Shown here piece after piece: positions 41,618 through 51,507 of a stretch of DNA of 64,000 nucleotides. Both the position numbers and the translations under genes were made by a program. The notes below the pieces were generated by a model. That model was not told the DNA's origin and made no database searches. It saw only the letters and a program-made list of their open reading frames with translations. Source of the stretch: Erwinia_E haradaeae_E (GTDB taxonomy: Bacteria; Pseudomonadota; Gammaproteobacteria; Enterobacterales; Enterobacteriaceae); contig NZ_LR217737.1 in assembly GCF_900699015.1 (NCBI RefSeq), positions 62,001 through 126,000 on the forward strand, written 5' to 3'. Each line of letters begins with the position of its first letter. Position 1 is the first letter of the stretch.

Positions 41618-43458
41618 ACTTTCTTTATTTAACTATTTTATTTCCTTTAATTGGTTTTTTATTATTATCTTTTTCTGGTAGTCGATGGGCAGACAATGTA
41701 ACCGCAATTGTTGGTTTATCATTTGTTGGTTTATCAGCAATCACTACAGTTTATATTGGTCTTGATTTTTTACGTCAAGGTTATCCGGTATTTCACCAGG
41801 TGTTGTGGACTTGGATGCAAGTGCAACAATTTAAGATTGATATTCAATTAACACTAGATGGGTTATCACTCACTCTTTTATCAATCGTAACTTGTATAGG
41901 ATTTTTTATTCACTTATTTGCATCTTGGTATATGAGAGGGGTCGAGGGTTATGCTCGTTTCTTTGCTTATACTAATTTGTTTATGGCTAGTATGACTGTA
42001 TTGGTGTTAGCAGATAATTTATTATTAATGTATCTTGGATGGGAATGCGTTGGTCTTTGTTCCTATTTGTTAATTGGTTTTTATTATTCTAATTCTACTT
42101 ATGGCGCAGCGGCAATTAAATCGTTTATTATGACTCGTATAGGTGATATTTGTTTTATAATTGCATTATGTATTTTATATTACGAATTAGGTACATTAAG
42201 TTTGCATGAAATGGTATCCTTACTTCCAATTCATTATGCTGCTTTTGATCATCATGATATGCTATCCTTGGCTACTATTATGTTAGCAGGTGCTGCAATA
42301 GGAAAATCTGCTCAGATACCTTTACAGACTTGGTTGAGTGATGCAATGGTTGGACCTACTCCGGTCTCTGCATTAATTCATTCTGCTACTATGGTTACAG
42401 CTGGGGTTTATCTTATTGCTCGTACTCATTCCTTTTTTCTCATTACGCCAGGTATATTAAATTTTATAGGTGGAATAGGCGCGTTTACATTACTTTTAGC
42501 TGGTTTATCTGCTTTAGTGCAGAATAATATTAAGCGTATATTAGCATATTCAACTATGAGTCAGCTTGGGTATATGTTTCTTGCACTAGGAGTACAAGCC
42601 TGGGAGGCAGCAATATTCCATTTAATGACCCATGCTTTTTTTAAAGCGTTATTATTTCTTGCTGCTGGTTCAGTTATTCTTGGTTGTCAGAATGAGCAGA
42701 ATATTTTGAAAATGGGAGGGTTGCGTCATCGTATGCCTTTAGTTTATATGTGTTTTTTAGTTGGTGGTTCATCTTTATCAGCTATACCGATTTTAACCTC
42801 AGGTTTTTTCAGCAAAGAGGAAATTTTGGCTGGGGCATTAGCTCAAGGTAGTTTTAAACTAGTGATTGTAGGATTGATTGGAGAATTAATAACTGCTCTC
42901 TATACTTTTCGAATGATTTTTATGGTATTTCATGGTAAAGAAAAACTGATTTATATAAAAAAACGTCAAGGTATTGCTCATCATTTTCCACTAATTATTT
43001 TATTAATTCTTTCCACATTTATTGGTTCGTGGATTACTTTGCCGCTTGCAAGCGTTTTTCCAGGAACAAGTGTTTTATCTACTAGTGATAAGTATATTTT
43101 AGAGTTGATTTCAGCTTTGGTGGTAATATCAGGTTTCTTGATATCGGCTTTGCTTTGGTTGGGTCAACCTAATTTAGTTAATATTATAGCTCATAGTAGA
43201 TTAGGTCGTCTTTTTTCTATGTGGTGGTTTTTTGCTTGGGGTTTTGACTGGTTATATAAGCGAGTTTTTGTAAATAGTTATTTTTGGGTTTCCCGTCTTG
43301 TATCAGGTGATCCGTTAAATACGTTAATCAGTATTCCAGCTTCTTTGCTTATTGCTGGACAAAAGAGTTGGATATTAAGCGCAAGTGGTTTCCTGTCTTG
43401 GTATCTTATTTCCATAATTTCTGGTGCGCTATTACTAATTATTTTTCTAATTATATAG
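41614..43458 (+). CDS. nuoL: NADH-quinone oxidoreductase subunit L
   Basis: Antiporter-like proton-pumping subunit at the distal end of the membrane arm. It has about 14 core helices plus the long lateral helix near the C-terminus. The pump Glu and Lys lie in LGWECVGLCSYLLIGFY and AAAIGKSAQIPLQTWL, and TPVSALIHSATMVTAGVYL is present. It has 614 residues (E. coli 613). Loss of this gene is common in decaying complex I operons, so its intact frame matters. Confidence 0.98.
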   Translation: MNFLYLTILFPLIGFLLLSFSGSRWADNVTAIVGLSFVGLSAITTVYIGLDFLRQGYPVFHQVLWTWMQVQQFKIDIQLTLDGLSLTLLSIVTCIGFFIHLFASWYMRGVEGYARFFAYTNLFMASMTVLVLADNLLLMYLGWECVGLCSYLLIGFYYSNSTYGAAAIKSFIMTRIGDICFIIALCILYYELGTLSLHEMVSLLPIHYAAFDHHDMLSLATIMLAGAAIGKSAQIPLQTWLSDAMVGPTPVSALIHSATMVTAGVYLIARTHSFFLITPGILNFIGGIGAFTLLLAGLSALVQNNIKRILAYSTMSQLGYMFLALGVQAWEAAIFHLMTHAFFKALLFLAAGSVILGCQNEQNILKMGGLRHRMPLVYMCFLVGGSSLSAIPILTSGFFSKEEILAGALAQGSFKLVIVGLIGELITALYTFRMIFMVFHGKEKLIYIKKRQGIAHHFPLIILLILSTFIGSWITLPLASVFPGTSVLSTSDKYILELISALVVISGFLISALLWLGQPNLVNIIAHSRLGRLFSMWWFFAWGFDWLYKRVFVNSYFWVSRLVSGDPLNTLISIPASLLIAGQKSWILSASGFLSWYLISIISGALLLIIFLII

Positions 43459-43586
43459 TAAAGATAAGATCTATTTATATCATAATTAGGTATTATAGTA
43501 GATATTTTTCTCTAAAAAATAAAAAGAAATATTATTTTACATAGAAAGAGTTGTTTTTTTAGAAATATAATAGGAAAGATACATTT

Positions 43587-45107
43587 ATGCTATTGCCTTG
43601 GCTTATTGCACTACCCTTTATTGGCGGTGTTTTCTGCTGGTATTCCGAAAGACTTGGAAAGTCATTTCCACGATGGATTGCTTTAATAGTTATGGGTCTA
43701 ATGTTAATATTGTCTCTGTTATTATGTTCTCATATTAGTGAGGTAATGTTGCAGACACGGGGATATCCGCAGTGGCAGTTGCAGTTTTTTGTTCCATGGA
43801 TTCCACGTTTTGGAATTAATTTTCATTTAGCTTTAGATGGCCTATCATTAATTATGATAGTTCTAACAAGTTTTATAGGAATATTAGCAATTCTTTGTTC
43901 ATGGAATGAAATTAATAAATCACACGGTTTTTTTCATTTTAACTTATTGTGGATTTTATCTGGTGTAATTGGTGTATTTTTGTCTATTGATTTGTTTTTA
44001 TTTCTATTGTTCTGGGAGATTATGTTAGTACCGATGTATTTACTCATAGTAATATGGGGTCATGAAGATTCAGTTAGTAAAATAGGTGTTAAAGTTGGAA
44101 CTAAGTTCTTAATTTATAGTCAGCTGAGTGGATTATTTATGTTAATCTCTATTTCAGGATTAGCTCTAGTTCACTATCATGCTACAGGTGAGTTGACTTT
44201 TGATTATGAATATTTATTAAATACTCCGATGCTTCCTGGTATTGAAAAATTATTGATGATTGGTTTTTTTATTGCATTTGCGGTAAAAATGCCAGTTGTA
44301 CCTTTTCATGGTTGGTTACCAGATACTCATGCTCAGAGTCCAACATGTGGTTCAGTTGATTTGGCAGGAATTTTATTGAAAACCGCTGCCTATGGTTTGC
44401 TTCGTTTTGTGTTACCATTGTTTCCTCATGCTTCTTCTGAATTTGCGCCTATTGCTATGTCTTTAGGAGTTATTAGTATTTTTTACGGTGCTTTTGTAGC
44501 TTTTTCGCAATATGATATTAAGCGTTTGATTGCTTATATTTCTATTTCTCATACGGGATTCTTATTAATAGCAATTTATAGTGATAGTTATATATCGTAT
44601 CAAGGGGCAGTAATTCAGATGGTCGCGCACAGCCTGTCCGTTGCTGCATTGTTTATTTTATGTGGGCAAATTTATGAACGCTTGAATACTCGTGATATGC
44701 GAAATATGGGTGGTTTATGGTCCCGTATAAAATGGTTACCAGGATTTTCTTTATTTTTTATTATGGCTAATCTTGGGATACCAGGGACCGGTAATTTTAT
44801 TGGTGAATTTATGATTTTAGTTGGCAGTTTTTACCATTCTCCTATTTTTAGTGTTATTGCGGCATTGAGTTTAATATTTGCTTCAGTATACTCTTTATTT
44901 ATGATGCAACGAATTTACTATGGAGTAGCTAATTCATTAATATCCTTGTCAGATATGTCACCGCGAGAATATCTAATGATTTTAGCACTTGTAATATTGT
45001 CATTATGTTTAGGTATTTATCCTCAACCGATATTGGATATGTCTGATGCTTCAATAATCAATATTCATAATTGGTTGACCACTGCTATTTCAATTATAAG
45101 GTTGTAA
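43587..45107 (+). CDS. nuoM: NADH-quinone oxidoreductase subunit M
   Basis: Second antiporter-like pump subunit, 506 residues (E. coli 509). The pump Glu lies in LFWEIMLVPMYLLI, the Lys in AVKMPVVPFHGWLPDTHA, and QYDIKRLIAYISISHTGF is conserved. A 128-bp AT-rich spacer separates it from nuoL, and AGGAAAG precedes the ATG. Confidence 0.98.
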   Translation: MLLPWLIALPFIGGVFCWYSERLGKSFPRWIALIVMGLMLILSLLLCSHISEVMLQTRGYPQWQLQFFVPWIPRFGINFHLALDGLSLIMIVLTSFIGILAILCSWNEINKSHGFFHFNLLWILSGVIGVFLSIDLFLFLLFWEIMLVPMYLLIVIWGHEDSVSKIGVKVGTKFLIYSQLSGLFMLISISGLALVHYHATGELTFDYEYLLNTPMLPGIEKLLMIGFFIAFAVKMPVVPFHGWLPDTHAQSPTCGSVDLAGILLKTAAYGLLRFVLPLFPHASSEFAPIAMSLGVISIFYGAFVAFSQYDIKRLIAYISISHTGFLLIAIYSDSYISYQGAVIQMVAHSLSVAALFILCGQIYERLNTRDMRNMGGLWSRIKWLPGFSLFFIMANLGIPGTGNFIGEFMILVGSFYHSPIFSVIAALSLIFASVYSLFMMQRIYYGVANSLISLSDMSPREYLMILALVILSLCLGIYPQPILDMSDASIINIHNWLTTAISIIRL

Positions 45108-45113
45108 GTTGCT

Positions 45114-46556
45114 ATGACAAGTTTTATCCAACAATTTACGATGCTTCTTCCATTATGTATTCTCGGAATGGCAGTAATAATAGTTCTCTTGACCATCGCA
45201 CTCCAGAGAAATCATTTTATAACCTTTATGTTGGTAGTCAGTAGTCTAGTGATTGCTTTATGTTCTTTGTATTTTATCACTCCTTCTCAGAATATAGATT
45301 CTATTCCATTTTTCCAGATGGACTATCATACAATTTTTTATACTGTTTTAGTAATTTTATCAAGCTTATCAACTTGTATTTTTTCTTATCACTGGCTTAT
45401 TTCCTATCCAGGCAATCGGGAAGAATTTTACCTTTTAGTTCTAGTATCAACAATTGGTGGTATAGTGTTGACTAGTTCAAGCAACCTGGTATCTCTTTTT
45501 ATTGGAATGGAATTAATGTCACTACCGTTATTTGGATTAGTAGGATACACTACTTTAAATCGACGTTCTTTGGAAGCATCACTAAAATATACGATATTAT
45601 CTGTTGCAGCATCTTCATTTTTGCTTTTTGGTATGGCATTAATATATTCGTATACAGGTAGTTTTAGTTTTAAAAATTTAGGAGTTGATGTACATCCTAA
45701 TTTTTTGTCCCAACCATTACTTATGGCTGGACTGGGTTGTATGCTTGTTAGTTTTAGTTTTAAGCTGTCTTTAGCACCATTTCATCTATGGACTCCAGAT
45801 GTTTATGAGGGTGCACCTATTTCAGTTGTAAACTTTTTATCCAGTGCTAGTAAAATTGCAATTTTTTGTGTTTTAATTCGTTTATTTATCTCTTCTCCAC
45901 TAATGCATGCACAAACTGTACGCACTGTATTCACTATGCTTGCAGTAGCATCTATATTATGTGGTAATTTGATGGCAAGCAGACAGAGTAATATTAAGCG
46001 TCTATTAGGTTATTCGTCCACTTCTCATCTAGGATTTTTATTACTACCACTTATTGTTCTACAATTCTCTCAGTTTGCACAAGAGGCTGTTCGTTTCTAT
46101 TTTGCTGGATATCTTGTGAATAGTATAGGTCTTTTTGGTATAATTAGTTTAATATCTTCTTCATCGGATGATTCGCGTAATCAATCACTTGATTGTTATC
46201 GTGGTCTATTTTGGCGAGATCCTTTGCTTGCTGGAATTATGACTGTAATGATGTTGTCATTAGCAGGTATGCCCATAACTGTAGGGTTTATCGGTAAGTT
46301 CTATATTATGATTGTTGCTTTAAGTATGCATTTGTGGTGGCTAATTGGTGTGTTGATCGTAGGTAGTGCTATTGGCGTTTATTCTTACTTTCGTGTCATT
46401 GTAAATCTCTATTCAGATTCTTCTAATTTTTTGAATCCTTCCGTTTCTTTCACTTCTTGGTCTACTGCTTTAGTAGGTATGATAGTAATTTTGTCAGTTA
46501 TTTTAGTTTTGATCTACGGGATTTATCCAGAATTATTAATTTTTTTAGTAAAATAA
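45114..46556 (+). CDS. nuoN: NADH-quinone oxidoreductase subunit N
   Basis: Third antiporter-like pump subunit and last gene of the operon, 480 residues (E. coli 485). The pump Glu is in GMELMSLPLFGLVGY, the Lys in SFKLSLAPFHLWTPDVYEG, and QSNIKRLLGYSSTSHLGF is present. It starts 6 bp after nuoM. No clear terminator follows. Confidence 0.98.
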   Translation: MTSFIQQFTMLLPLCILGMAVIIVLLTIALQRNHFITFMLVVSSLVIALCSLYFITPSQNIDSIPFFQMDYHTIFYTVLVILSSLSTCIFSYHWLISYPGNREEFYLLVLVSTIGGIVLTSSSNLVSLFIGMELMSLPLFGLVGYTTLNRRSLEASLKYTILSVAASSFLLFGMALIYSYTGSFSFKNLGVDVHPNFLSQPLLMAGLGCMLVSFSFKLSLAPFHLWTPDVYEGAPISVVNFLSSASKIAIFCVLIRLFISSPLMHAQTVRTVFTMLAVASILCGNLMASRQSNIKRLLGYSSTSHLGFLLLPLIVLQFSQFAQEAVRFYFAGYLVNSIGLFGIISLISSSSDDSRNQSLDCYRGLFWRDPLLAGIMTVMMLSLAGMPITVGFIGKFYIMIVALSMHLWWLIGVLIVGSAIGVYSYFRVIVNLYSDSSNFLNPSVSFTSWSTALVGMIVILSVILVLIYGIYPELLIFLVK

Positions 46557-47156
46557 GCAGTTTAGTTTTCAGAGAATCAGGTTTTAATATGAAATAAGAA
46601 AGCGAGAGTTGATTGAAAACATTTAAATATTTTTGTTTATAAAAAAATTTCATAAGAATCTGATTCTATTAGTAATGGATTATTGTGTTATTTGGAAAAT
46701 CACATTGATATTAGAATAGAAGAAGATATTAAGGTTGTTATTTTATCCAGATATATATTAGATGTAATGTTTGCATAGAGATAGCTGTTTTCTTAGTTAT
46801 AAATAAGTTTAATTTTTTTATTTTTATCCTTTCTATTCATTTTTGTAAAGATTATTTTTAGGAATAGATTTCTTTTTTAGATTAGCATTTAGAATTATGT
46901 TGATCTGAATTCTATTTTATATTCAATAAATACGATTGTTTGTTTATTCTTTTCTATATTTTTTGTATATTTATTTATTTACTAGGAATAGGTCCTTTAT
47001 AAAAAGGATATCTTGTATATAAATTGCAAATAACCATATAGAGATATGGTAATAGTATAGTATAGATTTTCTATTGTTATACGCCTTAAGATTTTTAGTC
47101 AAATCTATAAAATAGTAATACAAAAAGTTATTCATTTCAATAAATGTTGTTTAGAT
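46557..47156. other. Spacer between convergent nuoN and iscS, no iscU
   Basis: About 600 bp where iscU, iscA, hscB, hscA and fdx should follow iscS on the minus strand. All frames were checked for IscU motifs and none was seen. A small 7-bp hairpin (ACCATAT/ATATGGT) lies at 47033-47050. After the iscS stop the same frame is closed again within two codons. Confidence 0.55.
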
Positions 47157-48293
47157 TTATTGCATCACTTGATTGATTAGATTGATAACATAATCAATTT
47201 CTTCTATAGTAGAAAATCGACCAAGAGAAAACCGAATAGAGCTTCGTGCCATTTCATCGCTAACTCCGATTTCTTTTAATACATGCGATGGAACTATATT
47301 GGAAGAGTGGCAGGCTGACCCAGTTGAAACCGCTAGATCTTGTAGATTAATCATAAGTATTTCTGGGTTGATATTTCGAAAACTTATATTGAGTATATGT
47401 CCTGCGTTATGATCTAATGATCCATTTATAGAAATAGATCTAATATGGCTAATCCCTTTCCATAATCGATGACGTAATGTTCTTATTCGCTTCATATCAG
47501 AAGACATTGTGTTGTTTGCAATATGATAGGCTTGACCCATTCCAACAATTTGATGTACTGGTAGTGTTCCAGAACGTATGCCTCTCTCTTGTCCGCCTCC
47601 ATGGATTTGTGTAGTAATATGCACAGGTGGTTTATTGCGTATAAAGAGTGCACCAATTCCTTTGGGTCCATAAATCTTATGCGCAGAGATTGACATAAGA
47701 TCAATCTTTAACTTGTTTAGTGTGATAGGTACTTTCCCAGCGCTTTGAGCTGCGTCAACATGAAAAATAATTCCATATTTATAACATATATCTCCTATAG
47801 AAGAAATATCTTGTATAATGCCAAGTTCATTATTGACATGCATCAGGGATACCAGGATAGTGTCATGACGTATCGCAGTTTCTAATTGTTGAGGTGTTAT
47901 ATTTCCAGAATAGTGTGGTTGAAGATAAGTGATCACGAATCCTTCGCGTTCTAATTGCTTACAGGTATTTAGTACAGATTGATGTTCAGTAGTAGATGTA
48001 ATAATATGTCGACCCTTATATTGGTAATAAGAAGCTGCTCCTTTAATCGCTAAATTATTAGATTCAGTAGCTCCAGAAGTGAAAATAATTGCACGCGCAT
48101 CTACGCATAACAGTTCTGCAATTTGCTGGCGACTAATATCCACAGCTTCTTCTGCTTGCCATCCATAACGGTGTGATCGTGAGGCAGGATTACCAAAAAT
48201 ACCATCTACAGTAAGATAATGTAGCATTTTTTCTACTACGATAGGATCAGTCGGTGTAGTAGATGAATAATCTAGATAAATGGGTAATTTCAT
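47157..48293 (-). CDS. iscS: Cysteine desulfurase IscS, C-terminally truncated
   Basis: PLP enzyme that turns cysteine into alanine and a protein persulfide, the sulfur source for iron-sulfur clusters, tRNA thiolation and thiamine. It aligns without gaps to E. coli IscS through residue ~378: His in TEHQSV (104), PLP Lys in SAHKIYG (206) and the persulfide Cys in TGSACHSS (328) are present. It then stops 26 residues early (404 in E. coli). The missing tail overlaps the region that deletion work on E. coli IscS (from memory, residues 376-404) implicated in IscU binding. No iscU follows, and iscR upstream is dead. The catalytic core looks functional, so it may serve TusA-dependent tRNA thiolation more than cluster assembly. 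An altered IscU interface is the alternative. Confidence 0.95.
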   Translation of the reverse strand: MKLPIYLDYSSTTPTDPIVVEKMLHYLTVDGIFGNPASRSHRYGWQAEEAVDISRQQIAELLCVDARAIIFTSGATESNNLAIKGAASYYQYKGRHIITSTTEHQSVLNTCKQLEREGFVITYLQPHYSGNITPQQLETAIRHDTILVSLMHVNNELGIIQDISSIGDICYKYGIIFHVDAAQSAGKVPITLNKLKIDLMSISAHKIYGPKGIGALFIRNKPPVHITTQIHGGGQERGIRSGTLPVHQIVGMGQAYHIANNTMSSDMKRIRTLRHRLWKGISHIRSISINGSLDHNAGHILNISFRNINPEILMINLQDLAVSTGSACHSSNIVPSHVLKEIGVSDEMARSSIRFSLGRFSTIEEIDYVINLINQVMQ

Positions 48294-48497
48294 TGCTTAG
48301 TATCCGCTACGATAGGTTTTATGTTTTTTTATTTATTCATATTATCATTATAATGTTCTTATAAGAAGGGACTGAGAAACGGGTTATCTATTCAAAATAT
48401 TGAGGTATCGAGTATAGGTCCTATTAGATATGATTATTTATTCTATTGAGTTTTGTATGATATGTTTATTTTGTCTAGCAGCTATGTTTCAAATGTC

Positions 48498-48896
48498 TTA
48501 ATGCTTAATTAGCTTAGATAAAGTCATATGATTAAGGAAATCATTGATGTGTTCACTAATTTAGCTCTCAAATATATGTGTTCAGGACTCGGATCTACTT
48601 TGAAAGCTTGTTGTACCTTGATATTTTGTGGCATCAACTAATTCATCTACAGAAATAATAATCGCACCTACTGTGATAATATCATCTGATTGACCAAGAT
48701 CATGCCTTCCCCGAGCCTATGTGCATTAGTAAGAAGTTTATGTTTATGTAGACATGGGAACAGTGTATCAAGATATGATAACGATAGACCTTGTCGTTCT
48801 GAAATATTTGTTAAGGATACTGGCAACTCGTTAGTATGTAGTGTAATATCCAGAATAGCAGTCACAGCATATGTGGCCTTTAGATATTAGTATCAT
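48498..48896 (-). pseudogene. iscR: Dead iscR (iron-sulfur cluster regulator)
   Basis: The Rrf2-family regulator IscR is legible in pieces upstream of iscS. A start ATG at 48896 encodes MILISKGH. A one-base insertion then shifts to YAVTAILDITLHTNELPV followed by ISERQGLSLSYLDTLF (the winged-helix DNA-binding domain). A second frameshift leads to ITVGAIIISVDELVDATKYQG, where the cluster-ligand cysteines should follow, then stops and EHINDFLNHMTLSKLIKH. The cysteine-rich loop is damaged: no CxxxxxC pattern remains. IscR normally represses the isc operon when clusters are plentiful, so iscS here has lost this control. The order iscR-iscS matches E. coli. Confidence 0.9.
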
Positions 48897-50120
48897 TGTA
48901 TGTATAGTCTCAATTTTAATTTTATACATATGTGTAGGAGTATTTTTAGTTTAATATTCCTTATTAAATTTATCAAATATTTTATATATTATATCTTTAG
49001 TAGCATTTTGGTATTAATGATAATATCTTGAGTATGAATAGTCTGATAACTATAATCAATGAAATATTTTTTAAAAAATTAATAATATTTTGAATGGAAT
49101 GATTACTATCTAGTGGTTTATGTTATTTATATTCGATTCTCTTTATCTATCTGTATTTATTACCGAAGAGACAGTTTATAGATTATTAATCTTCTTAATA
49201 ATCTATCTGGACTAAATCAAGAAATACCTAATTGCTTGAACGTAATTAAGGTCTTATATTTTAGTTATTAGACAAGAAAAGATCCATAGACTATGATTGA
49301 GATAGTGTATCATTACCTATTGCCAGAGTTTCATGAATAGAGGTTAGATATTATTGATATTAATATTCATTTTATATTTCGCAGTATGTTGAATCATTTA
49401 CAATTTTATTTTTTATATTATATAAAATTATAAAGAGCTAATGGGATACAGATCATCTAATAATATTATTAATTAAGACTAATTAAGAATATTATTATTT
49501 TTATTATCTTCACAAGTAGAAGATAGCAGATAATTCATTATCTTTCTTTTTTAAAAGTTGTATGCTGAATATTCATATCAGAATCAGTAATTTAAATTTT
49601 TTAACTTATTTTGTGGTTTTTCTAAGAGAAGTATGGATAGAGGGCTACGATATATTAAATAGAATCTACGTAAAAACAGATTATTATTAGTTTTATAATA
49701 AAGACTATTCCTGAAAAGACAGTTTGATCTTACTTTGATCGGTATCCTATTAGAAATAGAATAGAAATACTATACTTATGTTGAATATATATTATATAGA
49801 TCATGTAATAAGAAATAAATTCTATAATTAACCTGTTAAATGTATAGTTTTACGATTAGGGGAATAGTTTTCAGAAACAACAGTCTATAGAATAGAAATT
49901 AAGACTAGTTTTTTTAGTAATAGGATGATAAGTAGTTAATTTTTAATATTGTATGAATTTAGTAAGTGAAGATCCGTTCTATTCTTCGTCATCATGCAGT
50001 AATAGTATCAATGGAAAGGGTTCTTTAAATTAATAAATTGATGTATCACTTTTAATATAAATACTTATACTGTGTTTATCGTATTAATGGCTATTTATTA
50101 ATAATAGAGAATGATGATCT
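48897..50120. other. Spacer between iscR corpse and coaE
   Basis: About 1.2 kb of AT-rich DNA with no recognisable frame. It holds a perfect 12-bp hairpin at 49178-49206 (listed separately). The usual iscR neighbours (suhB, trmJ) and coaE neighbours (guaC) were not recognised. Confidence 0.5.
49178..49206. repeat. Perfect 12-bp inverted repeat
   Basis: ATAGATTATTAA and TTAATAATCTAT pair perfectly around a 5-nt loop (TCTTC). All but two pairs are A-T. It lies between gene remnants and could be a relic terminator or chance; a stem of this length is somewhat unusual even at this base composition. Confidence 0.35.
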
Positions 50121-50741
50121 ATGTGTTATACCGTAGTTTTAACTGGAGGCATAGGGAGTGGAAAGAGTACTATTGCACAAATGTTTGGTAAGATGGGTAT
50201 TGATATAATAGATTCGGATATTATTGCCCGTCAAGTACTTTCTCCTGGTCAGCCAGCTTTATTAGCACTTCATGCATATTTTGGTGATGAAATATTAATG
50301 CGAAATGGTGTTCTTAATCGCTTTGTACTACGTGAAAAAATTTGCAATTCAGATAACGATAGAGAATGGATTAACAATCTTTTACATCCTGTTATACGTA
50401 AGATAGCTCGTAAAAAATTAGCGTGTTCACGTTCGCCGTGGTGTTTATGGGTTGTGCCATTATTAGTAGAAAACAGCTTACAAAGTTATGCTGATCGAGT
50501 TTTATTAGTAGATGTAGATTCTGTCACTCAAGTACATAGAACGATGATGCGTAGTAATATGAAGTCTGAAGAGATTGAAAAAATTTTATCTATTCAAGCT
50601 AGTCGGTCTCAACGAGTGGCTATAGCAGATGATATTATAGATAATAGTGGTTCATTAGATACACTTAAAACAAAGGTTCTTTTATTACATGGATATTATT
50701 TATTTTTATCTTCAAATAGGGATAAGCACGTATCATTATAA
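50121..50741 (+). CDS. coaE: Dephospho-CoA kinase
   Basis: Phosphorylates the 3'-hydroxyl of dephospho-CoA, the last step of coenzyme A synthesis. The P-loop GGIGSGKST is at residues 9-17. The DSDIIARQV motif that binds dephospho-CoA follows near 33-41, and the lid region LLHPVIRK and VPLLVEN strand are conserved. It has 206 residues, the E. coli length. It is isolated: guaC, zapD and yacG, its E. coli neighbours, are absent. No strong Shine-Dalgarno is seen before the ATG. Confidence 0.97.
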   Translation: MCYTVVLTGGIGSGKSTIAQMFGKMGIDIIDSDIIARQVLSPGQPALLALHAYFGDEILMRNGVLNRFVLREKICNSDNDREWINNLLHPVIRKIARKKLACSRSPWCLWVVPLLVENSLQSYADRVLLVDVDSVTQVHRTMMRSNMKSEEIEKILSIQASRSQRVAIADDIIDNSGSLDTLKTKVLLLHGYYLFLSSNRDKHVSL

Positions 50742-51507
50742 TTTCATATATTAATGTAGAATAGATTCATTTTAACCTATCGATATAGGTAATATCTAAT
50801 TAAAGATTGCTAATCATTTTTGTTTATTGATTGGATGCTTTATCCTAGATGATCAGGATCCAAATATCTATAAAGTCTATATAAAATAATCTATGTATTT
50901 TATGTTCATTGTATAATCTATTATATCGTATTAGATATTAGATGTGATATCCTAGTTTTTGTTATTTAACATTTCTGAATGACTAAGATTATTATTGAAT
51001 AATATCATAGTTTTGTGTGATGAAGTCAGATGATTAAATTTAGATAATAATATTCCTTTTTAGTATGAGTATTGGCTCTCCATTAATGATTAAAAAAAGT
51101 TTATGTCTAGATAAGATGATTTTTAATAAAGCTTCCATATTTTATAATTTATTTACTAAGAAGTATTTAAGTTTTGAGTTTTTACCATTAGTAGTCTATG
51201 AAAGAAACTTAGGAGGTAGTGATTTATTTATTATCCAGTCTTATCATTGATGTATAGGATAAATTAATAATTATGGACCAGAATATTGCTTAAGTTATTG
51301 TTAATGTTAAAATCAAGATTTTTATAGATAGAGCTAGATTAAGATCATCTATTTTTTTAAGTACTACATATTCTACTACCTAATAATTTTATTCACACTG
51401 ATTCCATTTTTTTGATTGAAGAATTTTGATTACTAGAAAACCTTCAAGGTTTTAAGTTTGTTTCTTATGTATGACAAGAACAAGAATTGTGAAACTTTAT
51501 ATAAAAT
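50742..51507. other. Spacer upstream of the lepA operon
   Basis: About 770 bp. In E. coli the rpoE-rseABC genes precede lepA; none is legible here. A 61-codon frame at 51065-51250 has no recognisable motif and looks like chance. The promoter of the lepA-lepB-rnc-era transcript should be at the right end. Confidence 0.5.

Noticed and set aside
48690..48890. 66-codon plus-strand frame
   Set aside because: It is the antisense shadow of the iscR corpse, which has a clear protein match on the minus strand.
51065..51250. 61-codon frame upstream of lepA
   Set aside because: No similarity to RseC or any family I know; length is expected by chance.
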